Shown here piece by piece: positions 1 to 5,247 of a stretch of 11,930 nt of DNA. Both the position numbers and the translations under genes were made by a program. How positions within the stretch are numbered: position 1 is the stretch's first letter; every line of letters starts with the position of its first letter. The DNA is from JALOAR01 sp964348605. GTDB lineage: Bacteria > Patescibacteriota > Minisyncoccia > UBA6257 > Colwellbacteraceae. The notes under the pieces were generated by a model. That model made no database searches. It had not been told where the DNA came from and saw nothing but the letters and a program-made list of their open reading frames with translations. Where the stretch lies: the NCBI GenBank assembly GCA_964348605.1, contig CAYGDC010000013.1:1-11930 (forward strand). Reading direction: 5' to 3'.

Positions 1-30
1 GCGTGATATCCGTTTCACCACGAGGGCGCG
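1..30 (-). tRNA. tRNA 5' part, truncated by the window edge
   Basis: Read on the minus strand from 30 to 1, this gives a 7-nt acceptor strand (30-24), U8, a D-stem GUGG pairing with UCAC, and a D-loop containing the conserved GG pair. The anticodon and the 3' half lie outside the window, so the isotype cannot be read. The D-arm resembles bacterial tRNA-Arg D-arms, but that is only an impression. The acceptor would begin with C, which is uncommon, so the exact 5' end may be off by a base. Confidence 0.6.
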
Positions 31-97
31 CACTCTTTAACTATGATACTTTTTTCTGTTTTAGGCAAAAATCGTAAAAATTTATTTATATTTTGGG

Positions 98-375
98 GAA
101 AAATAAAAAAGGAGAGGTAGGGAGAAATCTTTCGATTTCAGAAGTGGAAATAATTAAGATAATTTCCATCATCTAGAAAGACTCTATCTAACTCTCCAAA
201 ATGGGATCATAGTTTCCTTTGAGCCGAAGCTCAAAGGAAACTATGATTTGATTCGGGGGAAAGAGAGAGGGAGGAGAGGTTCTTATTCTGCCTTTGCTTT
301 GCGACAACACTTCGCAAAGGAAGTACAATTACCCTTTTAGGAGACCTAAATAAGTCTCAACCTTGCTTCTCTCCA
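98..375 (-). ncRNA. candidate structured RNA or long structured 3' UTR
   Basis: No credible ORF covers this stretch, but it is dense in foldable sequence. Two domains share the same closing arms. Domain A is GGAGAG 111-116 pairing with CTCTCC 192-197, and then TAG 118-120 with CTA 188-190. Domain B is GGAGA 273-277 with TCTCC 370-374, and GGTT 278-281 with AACC 359-362. Domain A encloses hairpins at 124-139 and 146-167; domain B encloses hairpins at 297-319 and 341-358. A 19-bp hairpin (206-247) sits between the domains. On the minus strand two loops become stable tetraloops: cUUCGg at 206-247 and cGAAAg at 124-139. On the plus strand they are CGAA and UUUC, which argues for minus-strand RNA. 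A minus-strand U-rich run (98-110) follows domain A as a terminator would. It could be an independent RNA or the 3' UTR of the 64-codon gene. I recognise no known RNA family. Confidence 0.45.
206..247 (-). other. perfect 19-bp stem-loop with UUCG tetraloop
   Basis: Arms 206-224 and 229-247 are exact reverse complements, separated by 4 nt. On the minus strand the loop is UUCG closed by C-G, one of the most stable RNA tetraloops. No U-tract follows on either strand, so an ordinary intrinsic terminator is unlikely. It is the central element of the candidate structured RNA. Confidence 0.9.
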
Positions 376-385
376 GGCACTTCTC

Positions 386-580
386 TTACTTGCTGAAATC
401 TGCTATTAACTCTTCTAATAAGAGCCTAGCAAATTCTTTCAGTTCGTCTTGAGAGATGCCCGTCCTTTTAGCTGCGTTGCTAAGCTCCTTTGTGAAGCCC
501 GGACTCAGCCGAATACCTTTCCGGCCTGCCTGGTATTTCAGAAGAGCGATAGCAATTTCGCCCCTTCTTTTTTCATCCAT
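386..580 (-). CDS. small helical protein of unknown function, 64 aa
   Basis: This is a small, highly charged, soluble protein predicted to be almost entirely alpha-helical. It has a Lys/Arg-rich N-terminal half (with a GIRLSP turn near residues 23-28), a segment around residues 30-45 of the type K-ELSNAAKRTGIS, and an acidic C-terminal helix ELKEFARLLLEELI. There is no membrane segment or signal peptide. The start is well supported: a perfect AGGAGGT lies 6 nt before the ATG, and a TTGACA-type promoter lies further upstream. Its codons are more GC-rich than those of the neighbouring housekeeping genes. The middle segment has a helix-turn-helix-like look but is too short to call. The stop is TAA, and transcription would continue into the structured region at 98-375. 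I recall similar short proteins in Parcubacteria genomes but no function. Confidence 0.8.
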   Translation of the reverse strand: MDEKRRGEIAIALLKYQAGRKGIRLSPGFTKELSNAAKRTGISQDELKEFARLLLEELIADFSK

Positions 581-586
581 TTTTTT

Positions 587-593
587 ACCTCCT
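587..593 (-). promoter_or_regulatory. strong Shine-Dalgarno site for the 64-aa gene
   Basis: The minus strand reads AGGAGGT, 6 nt before the ATG at 580. It is notable because most genes in this window have no such site. Confidence 0.85.
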
Positions 594-670
594 TTCTGGT
601 GAATATTTAGAATGAAAAGGATTTTTAAAGAACTATGGTGTGGAAAGAACTCCTTTTTATTTCCGCTTGG

Positions 671-699
671 ATAACAGCATATTGCTCTAGTCTTGTCAA
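671..699 (-). promoter_or_regulatory. sigma70-type promoter for the 64-aa gene
   Basis: The minus strand has a perfect TTGACA (694-699), a 17-nt spacer and TGTTAT (671-676, four of six matches to TATAAT). The implied 5' UTR is about 84 nt, much longer than for the housekeeping genes here. Confidence 0.5.
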
Positions 700-705
700 T
701 AGTAA

Positions 706-755
706 AGCAGTGTCCATATACGATTGACTATACCAGAATATTCTAAAACACTGCT
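706..755. repeat. 8-bp inverted repeat upstream of the promoter
   Basis: AGCAGTGT (706-713) and ACACTGCT (748-755) are exact reverse complements 34 nt apart. Between them lies a 10-bp palindrome AGAATATTCT (735-744) and a minus-strand TGGTATAGT, which could be an extra extended -10 box. It may be an operator or a second promoter region; this is suggestive only. Confidence 0.4.
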
Positions 756-808
756 GAGATATTTCATTTTTTGCTCTTACGCTAAGTCCCTACCCATCTT
801 CCTTTTTC

Positions 809-850
809 GTTTTTTCTACTAAAAAATATTCAGTTCAGCGTTCGATTTCC
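809..850 (+). repeat. hairpin plus T-arm-like repeat, copy 1
   Basis: A T6/A6 hairpin (810-826) is followed by a 22-nt motif (829-850) ending GTTCGATTTCC. It aligns without gaps to 3360-3401: 19 of the final 22 bases match, and the upstream hairpin is kept although its stem bases differ. The GTTCGATT core equals a tRNA T-arm on the strand opposite to tRNA-Lys, 28 nt beyond that tRNA's 3' end. Confidence 0.6.
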
Positions 851-878
851 AGACGATAAGATATTCAAAATTTTTCAG

Positions 879-951
879 TGGACCGCCTGGGAATCGAACC
901 CAGAACCTTACGCTTAAGAGGCGTCTGCTCTGCCGATTGAGCTAGCGATCC
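879..951 (-). tRNA. tRNA-Lys(CTT)
   Basis: A full 73-nt cloverleaf on the minus strand. The acceptor GGATCGC pairs with GCGGTCC through one G-U pair, the D-stem GCTC with GAGC, and the T-stem CTGGG with CCCAG around TTCGATT. The anticodon loop is CTCTTAA, so the anticodon CTT (916-918) reads the lysine codon AAG. The anticodon stem has one terminal G-A mismatch. The discriminator is A and no CCA is encoded, so CCA must be added after transcription. Confidence 0.95.
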
Positions 952-1051
952 TATAAATAGTAAACTTTAAACTATCTTGTTTTGATAATACTCGCCTGAA
1001 ATTTTTTTTTCAAATTATCAGCAAGCCTTAATTCTATATTCTGTGTAAATG

Positions 1052-1081
1052 TTGTCTGTTATTGGCCATAAAGAGTAAAAT
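1052..1081 (+). promoter_or_regulatory. possible recG promoter
   Basis: TTGTCT (1052-1057), an 18-nt spacer and TAAAAT (1076-1081) precede the recG ATG by only 9 nt. There is no Shine-Dalgarno, so the mRNA would be nearly leaderless. The AT-rich background weakens the call. Confidence 0.35.
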
Positions 1082-1090
1082 AAAATAATA

Positions 1091-3232
1091 ATGGTTGAAT
1101 CTTTAGATATTAGCACTCCTCTTAAATCTATAAAAGGTGTTCCACTAGGGACAGCAAAAAAATTAGAAAATATTGGATTAAAGACCGCTGGCGATTTATT
1201 GTGGCACTTTCCAATAAGATATGAGGACTGGATAAATCCAATTTTTCCAAGTAGATTCTCTGTTGGTCAAAATGTTGTATTAAAAGCTCGTGTCGGCAAA
1301 TCTTTTACTAAAAGAATTTGGCAAAGAAAATTATCTATCACGGAAGCCGAACTGCTTCACGAAAATAGCAAAATTAAAGCTGTCTGGTTTAATCAGCCGT
1401 ATGTTAAATATGGATTTGCTACAGGAGACGAGATAGTTGCTTCTGGCAAAATAGTAGAGCGACAAAAAAGCGTTGTTCTTTTTAATCCTGTGTATGAAGT
1501 AGTCGGCAAAGAGGGCTCTGTAAAAATAGGTTGCATCGTGCCGGTTTATGCCCGACCAAGAGGCGTAAGCTCGGCGATGATACAGCGCATAGCAGGCAAA
1601 ATAATTAATCTTGTAGACAGCTTACCAGAATTTTTACCTGGAAGCGTTCTTATCGCAGAAAAATTGCCTAAAATTAATACCTGTGTTCGCAAGGCGCATT
1701 TTCCAGAAAATATGAAAGATGGAACTGATGCTAAACGACGCTTTTCTTTTGAAACTATTTTTCTTATTCAACTATTAAATCGCATAAGTCGGGAAAAATT
1801 GATGGAAATGAAAGCGCCTAATATTCCGCTTGATACAGATGAAGTTAAGCACATGCTGTCTTCTTTACCATTTGAGCTTACTTTTTCTCAAAAAAAATCA
1901 CTTTTAGAAATACTGCGCGATATGTCTTCTGGTCGTCCGATGAATAGACTCCTTCAAGGAGATGTCGGTTCTGGAAAAACAGTAGTTGCCGCGATTGCGG
2001 CTATTATGACGGCAAAAAACGGCTTTCAGTCCGCTATAATGGCGCCAACTGAAATACTTGCCTTTCAGCACTATGAAACCATCAAAAAGTTATTTTCTTT
2101 TTCCGATATTAAGCTTGGAATTGTTACTTCTGGAACAACAAAGATTTTCTTAAGCGAAGGATTAGAATCAGAAATCAAGAAATCCGAAATAAGCGATATT
2201 ATTTCTCGCAAAAAAATAGATATTATTATCGGCACGCACGCTCTTATCGCTAAAAGAAAAAAAGGGAGCCTCTTAGAACCAAAACATTTAGGATTAGTTA
2301 TTGTTGATGAACAACACCGATTTGGAGTTTCTCAACGCGAATCTCTTACAAAAACTAGTGCCGACGCTATGCCTCATTTTTTAAGTATGTCGGCTACTCC
2401 TATTCCGCGGACTATGGCGATTGCTCTTTTTGGGGATTTAGATATGTCATTTATCAGCGAACTTCCGCAGGGAAGAAAAAAAATAATTACTAAGTGGGTT
2501 TCTCCACAAAACAGAAGCAATGCGTATGCTTTTATAAGGGGAGAAATAACTAAAGGTAGGCAGGCCTTTGTTCTTTGTCCTAAAATAGAAAGTCGTGAAT
2601 TAAGCGATGAAGAAATAGCGCCAGGGACCTATACTGCCTGGGATGATATAAAGAGCGTTAAAGCAGAATATGAAAAACTTTCATCTCGTGTGTTTCCAAG
2701 CAATAAAATTGGAATGCTTCACGGCAAAATGTCTACTAAGGAAAAAGAAAAAGTCATGAGGGAATTTCAATCAAATAAAATATCTGTCCTTGTAAGCACA
2801 TCTGTTGTGGAGGTAGGAATAGATGTTCCAAACGCTACAATAATGATGATAGAAGACGCTGAGCGTTTTGGGCTTGCACAACTTTATCAATTTAAGGGGC
2901 GAGTAGGGCGGGGAGAGCATCAATCATATTGTTTGCTTTTTTCTGATACTCCATCAGACATAGCTAAAAACCGCCTCACTGCTTTATTAGAGGCAAAAAA
3001 TGGACTTGAGCTTGCTGAAAAAGATTTATCTCTGCGAGGACCAGGAGAGCTTTTAGGACACAGCCAGACAGGAATACCCGATATTACAATGAGGGCATTG
3101 CAAGACAAAGAGCTTATCAAGGCAAGCCTTAACGCAGTAGACCTTGTAATGAAAAAAGGATTGCGATTTGAAGAATTCGCACCGCTAAAATCTAAATTAG
3201 ACGCTTTAAGAAAACAGTTTCATTTGGAATAG
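1091..3232 (+). CDS. recG: ATP-dependent DNA helicase RecG
   Basis: RecG is a monomeric superfamily 2 translocase that reverses stalled replication forks and unwinds Holliday and D-loop structures in the cytosol. The N-terminal part contains the helix-hairpin GVPLGTAKKLENIGLKT and the OB-fold wedge domain (about residues 10-155) that recognises branched DNA. Helicase motifs follow in order: Walker A GDVGSGKT (290-297), DEQH (406-409), SATPIPRT (434-441) and, in the second RecA lobe, GRVGRGEH (603-610). The C-terminal part ends with the family's typical RGPGELLG region. At 713 aa it is about the usual length (E. coli 693). The ATG is favoured because conserved wedge-domain sequence begins within ten residues; no Shine-Dalgarno is present. 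It appears to be transcribed alone, flanked by minus-strand tRNAs, and its stop is TAG. Confidence 0.97.
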   Translation: MVESLDISTPLKSIKGVPLGTAKKLENIGLKTAGDLLWHFPIRYEDWINPIFPSRFSVGQNVVLKARVGKSFTKRIWQRKLSITEAELLHENSKIKAVWFNQPYVKYGFATGDEIVASGKIVERQKSVVLFNPVYEVVGKEGSVKIGCIVPVYARPRGVSSAMIQRIAGKIINLVDSLPEFLPGSVLIAEKLPKINTCVRKAHFPENMKDGTDAKRRFSFETIFLIQLLNRISREKLMEMKAPNIPLDTDEVKHMLSSLPFELTFSQKKSLLEILRDMSSGRPMNRLLQGDVGSGKTVVAAIAAIMTAKNGFQSAIMAPTEILAFQHYETIKKLFSFSDIKLGIVTSGTTKIFLSEGLESEIKKSEISDIISRKKIDIIIGTHALIAKRKKGSLLEPKHLGLVIVDEQHRFGVSQRESLTKTSADAMPHFLSMSATPIPRTMAIALFGDLDMSFISELPQGRKKIITKWVSPQNRSNAYAFIRGEITKGRQAFVLCPKIESRELSDEEIAPGTYTAWDDIKSVKAEYEKLSSRVFPSNKIGMLHGKMSTKEKEKVMREFQSNKISVLVSTSVVEVGIDVPNATIMMIEDAERFGLAQLYQFKGRVGRGEHQSYCLLFSDTPSDIAKNRLTALLEAKNGLELAEKDLSLRGPGELLGHSQTGIPDITMRALQDKELIKASLNAVDLVMKKGLRFEEFAPLKSKLDALRKQFHLE

Positions 3233-3281
3233 TTTTAAGATAAAAAATATAGTTATAGGAAAACCATTAATCGGAATATAT

Positions 3282-3301
3282 TGGCGGCCCCAAGGGGAAT
3301 C
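3282..3301 (-). repeat. 20-bp duplicate of the tRNA-Glu 3' end
   Basis: Positions 3282-3301 are identical to 3419-3438, which is the last part of the tRNA-Glu T-arm, the 3' acceptor strand, the discriminator and CCA. The copies are direct repeats 137 bp apart. A displaced copy of a tRNA 3' end is the usual mark of tyrosine-recombinase integration (an att pair), but no integrase is present and the interval is only 117 bp. Confidence 0.8.
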
Positions 3302-3418
3302 CCATCGAGTCGGCTTTCCGCCGTCGCGGAAAACGCGCTCTCTGGCCCTCGCCTCCCTCGGCTTTTCTGCTGAAAAGCCTTCAGTCCGGCGTTCGATTCC
3401 CTAAATTATAATTTATTA
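3302..3418. repeat. GC-rich palindromic insert between tRNA-Glu 3'-end copies
   Basis: This is a non-coding stretch whose 3302-3400 part is much richer in GC than its surroundings. Hairpin 1 is TTTCCGC (3315-3321) pairing with GCGGAAA (3326-3332). Hairpin 2 is GGCTTTTC (3360-3367) pairing with GAAAAGCC (3372-3379) across a TGCT loop. The motif TTCAGT..GCGTTCGATT.CC follows (3380-3401), shared with the repeat downstream of tRNA-Lys, and an AT-rich tail leads to tRNA-Glu. The T-arm-like part does not form a T-stem, so it is not a second tRNA. Confidence 0.55.
3360..3401 (+). repeat. hairpin plus T-arm-like repeat, copy 2
   Basis: This is the gapless counterpart of 809-850. The stem has changed from A/T to mainly G/C while staying paired, which indicates selection on the structure. 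Its end, GTTCGATTCCC (3391-3401), matches 11 of 11 bases of the tRNA-Glu T-arm but on the opposite strand, 17 nt beyond the tRNA 3' end. Confidence 0.65.
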
Positions 3419-3493
3419 TGGCGGCCCCAAGGGGAATCGAACCCCTGTTACCAGGATGAAAACCTGGCGTCCTAACCGCTAGACGATAGGGCC
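3419..3493 (-). tRNA. tRNA-Glu(TTC), CCA encoded
   Basis: A full cloverleaf on the minus strand: acceptor GGCCCTA with TGGGGCC (one U-G pair), D-arm GTCT/GGAC, anticodon stem CCAGG/CCTGG with loop TTTTCAT, and T-stem AGGGG/CCCCT. The anticodon TTC is at 3458-3460. The discriminator is G and CCA is encoded (3419-3421), unlike tRNA-Lys and tRNA-Leu here. Its last 20 bases are repeated at 3282-3301. Confidence 0.96.
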
Positions 3494-3518
3494 ATTTCAA
3501 AATAAGTTGTAAATATTG

Positions 3519-3542
3519 TGCCAAAAAATATCTGCTTTGGCA
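3519..3542 (-). terminator. weak stem-loop after iscU
   Basis: TGCCAAA (3519-3525) pairs with TTTGGCA (3536-3542) across a 10-nt loop, 32 nt past the iscU stop. There is no clean U-run after it, so termination is only possible, not shown. Confidence 0.25.
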
Positions 3543-3573
3543 ACTAGCAAGAAAATGCCTTATAAAAATAATA

Positions 3574-3942
3574 TTATTTTGCTTCTCTATATTTTTTTAT
3601 CGCTTTACGCAGAGCCTCTACCGAGAGATGGGCGCAATGAACTTTAATAGGGGGGAGTGTTCCAAGTGCTTTTTTAACATCTTCAAACTCTATTTCTTCT
3701 GCCTCTTTCAAAGTTTTGCCTTTGGCGAGTTCGGTTATCATTGAAGAAGTGGCTATTGCTGCAACGCATCCTAATGTTTCAAAGCTAATATCTTCAATTA
3801 CCTCATTGTCTGAAATTTTTAGATATATTGTCATCATGTCCCCACAGGCAGGGTTGCCAATTTCTCCGACAGCTGTATGATTCGGAATCAATCCCATATT
3901 TTTAGGATCTTGGAAATGATCCATTACTTCTTTTGAATACAT
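3574..3942 (-). CDS. iscU: Fe-S cluster assembly scaffold IscU/NifU-like
   Basis: This cytosolic scaffold receives sulfur from IscS and iron to build [2Fe-2S] clusters for transfer to apoproteins. At 122 aa it is a single IscU domain without the extra NifU C-terminal modules. All three cluster cysteines are present: C33 in GNPACGD, C59 in TLGCVAAIA, and C103 in the PPIKVHC segment. D35 after the first cysteine, which promotes cluster release, and H102 next to the third are also kept. The LPPIK stretch (96-100) matches the motif that HscA recognises in IscU. It starts 24 nt after the iscS stop on the same strand, so the two form an operon, but the gap has no Shine-Dalgarno. The stop is TAA. 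The homologous SufU subfamily has an 18-21 residue insertion near the C-terminus that is not seen here. Confidence 0.95.
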   Translation of the reverse strand: MYSKEVMDHFQDPKNMGLIPNHTAVGEIGNPACGDMMTIYLKISDNEVIEDISFETLGCVAAIATSSMITELAKGKTLKEAEEIEFEDVKKALGTLPPIKVHCAHLSVEALRKAIKKYREAK

Positions 3943-3966
3943 GTTTGTATAATTTATTATCTTTTT

Positions 3967-5163
3967 TTATCCATGGTTACCACTAATCTTGCGTAGCTTT
4001 TCTATAATCCCTGGCATTATAGATACTACATAATTTACTTCTTCTGTAGTTGTTTGTCTACCCAAGGAAAATCTTATAGAGCTATGGGCCCCAAAATCAG
4101 TGATATCCATTGCTTTTAAGACATGTGATGGAGCAAGACTTTCTGCTGCGCACGCTGACCCAGTAGACACCGATACTCCTTGTTGATTTAGCATTACAAG
4201 TATTGCCTCTCCCTCCGCTCCCTCGAAGCTTATATTCGCGTTATTTGGCAATCTGTATTTTTTATCTCCATTTAAGACCGAGTGCGGAATCGATGTAAGT
4301 ATCCCATCTATTAACTTATCTCTTAATTTTTTTATCTCTTCGCTTTTAACAGAGTATTCGTTAATTTTTGAAATAGCACTACCTAGCCCTACGATGCCAG
4401 TAACATTTAATGTCCCCGCCCTAAGTTTAATCTCCTGCCCTCCTCCGTCTATAAGTCTCGTAAGAGGCGTGCCTTTTTTGATATAAAGCGCGCCCATTCC
4501 TTTGGGACCATAAATTTTATGAGCAGAGATAGTAAGCATATCTACGCCAAGATTGCCTACATTACAATCAAGATAATTTATTGCTTGCGCGGCATCAGTG
4601 TGAAAAAAAATCTTTTTTTTATTCACAGCATTTGATTCCGCGATAAGCGCGCCTATTTCTGCTATTGGCTGTATCGCTCCCATTTCATTATTGGCATACA
4701 TTACTGAAATTAATACAGTCTCTGGGCGAATAAGATTTTTGATATTCTCTACGCTGACTGTGCCATTTTTGCCAACCGGAATAAACGAAACTTCAGCAAG
4801 ACCGTCCTCTATTACCCTTTTTGCCGACGCAAGCACACAGCTATGTTCTATTTCGCTAACTATTATATGAGGATTGCCGCCACATTCTTCGCGTATCTTT
4901 TTAGACATAGCGATTCCTTTAATTACCATATTATTTCCTTCAGTGGCTCCGCTTGTAAATATAATTTCGGCGGGGCTACTCCCTAAGAAATCAGCCACTT
5001 GTTGTCTTGCTTTCAATACTCCTTTTTGCGCATCTTCTCCAAATTGATGTATTGAAGACGGATTACCAAAGCGCTCGGTAAAATACGGCAACATATCTTG
5101 TAAGACACCTTGGTCTACAGGTGTTGTTGCTGCATAATCCATATAAATTTTTTTGTTGTTCAT
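3967..5163 (-). CDS. iscS: cysteine desulfurase IscS/NifS
   Basis: A PLP enzyme that converts L-cysteine to L-alanine and carries the sulfur as a persulfide to IscU and, in many bacteria, to tRNA thiolation enzymes. The 398-aa length is normal. The PLP site is complete: TSGATEGNN (70-78) for the phosphate, H107 over the ring, D190 and Q193 in HTDAAQ, and Schiff-base K216 in SAHKIYGPKG. The catalytic cysteine is C338 in STGSACAAES, in a long mobile loop typical of class I (IscS/NifS) rather than SufS enzymes. The N-terminus begins with the usual IYMDYAATTPV. An extended -10 box lies 12 nt before the ATG and no Shine-Dalgarno is present, so the transcript is probably near-leaderless. It heads the iscS-iscU operon and is divergent from tsaD. 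Confidence 0.96.
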   Translation of the reverse strand: MNNKKIYMDYAATTPVDQGVLQDMLPYFTERFGNPSSIHQFGEDAQKGVLKARQQVADFLGSSPAEIIFTSGATEGNNMVIKGIAMSKKIREECGGNPHIIVSEIEHSCVLASAKRVIEDGLAEVSFIPVGKNGTVSVENIKNLIRPETVLISVMYANNEMGAIQPIAEIGALIAESNAVNKKKIFFHTDAAQAINYLDCNVGNLGVDMLTISAHKIYGPKGMGALYIKKGTPLTRLIDGGGQEIKLRAGTLNVTGIVGLGSAISKINEYSVKSEEIKKLRDKLIDGILTSIPHSVLNGDKKYRLPNNANISFEGAEGEAILVMLNQQGVSVSTGSACAAESLAPSHVLKAMDITDFGAHSSIRFSLGRQTTTEEVNYVVSIMPGIIEKLRKISGNHG

Positions 5164-5175
5164 TTATTTGTCTCT

Positions 5176-5184
5176 ATTATACCA
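5176..5184 (-). promoter_or_regulatory. extended -10 promoter of iscS-iscU
   Basis: The minus strand reads TGGTATAAT, a perfect extended -10 (TGnTATAAT), ending 12 nt before the iscS ATG. The expected start site would leave only about 5 nt of leader. No good -35 is seen at the right distance, as expected for an extended -10 promoter. Confidence 0.65.
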
Positions 5185-5185
5185 G

Positions 5186-5202
5186 ATCTCGCGTAGCGAG
5201 AT
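5186..5202. promoter_or_regulatory. 7-bp palindrome between iscS and tsaD (possible operator)
   Basis: ATCTCGC (5186-5192) and GCGAGAT (5196-5202) are perfect arms around GTA. The palindrome abuts the iscS extended -10 box where a -35 or regulator would sit. In position it resembles an operator for an Fe-S-responsive regulator, but no regulator gene is visible here. Confidence 0.4.
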
Positions 5203-5208
5203 TAATTA

Positions 5209-5237
5209 TTGTCATCTTACCTATTTTAGGTGATTAT
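5209..5237 (+). promoter_or_regulatory. possible tsaD promoter with palindromic spacer
   Basis: TTGTCA (5209-5214), a 17-nt spacer and GATTAT (5232-5237) would start transcription about 4 nt before the ATG at 5248. The spacer contains a small inverted repeat, ACCTA (5219-5223) and TAGGT (5227-5231). Confidence 0.35.
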
Positions 5238-5247
5238 TGTTAAATAT

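Noticed and set aside
983..1020. Nested inverted repeats TGATAAT/ATTATCA and TGAAA/TTTCA before recG
   Set aside because: Short A/T-only arms in very AT-rich DNA; chance is a sufficient explanation.
2920..3120. Minus-strand ORF of 66 codons
   Set aside because: It lies fully inside the conserved C-terminal part of recG and shows no family features.
3380..3401. Possible plus-strand tRNA because of GTTCGATTCCC
   Set aside because: The bases around the loop do not form a T-stem and no acceptor, D-arm or anticodon arm is present; it is a T-arm-like fragment within a repeat.
5230..5247. GTG start giving TsaD six more residues
   Set aside because: The ATG at 5248 fits the family N-terminus and the candidate promoter better; the GTG has no ribosome-binding site.
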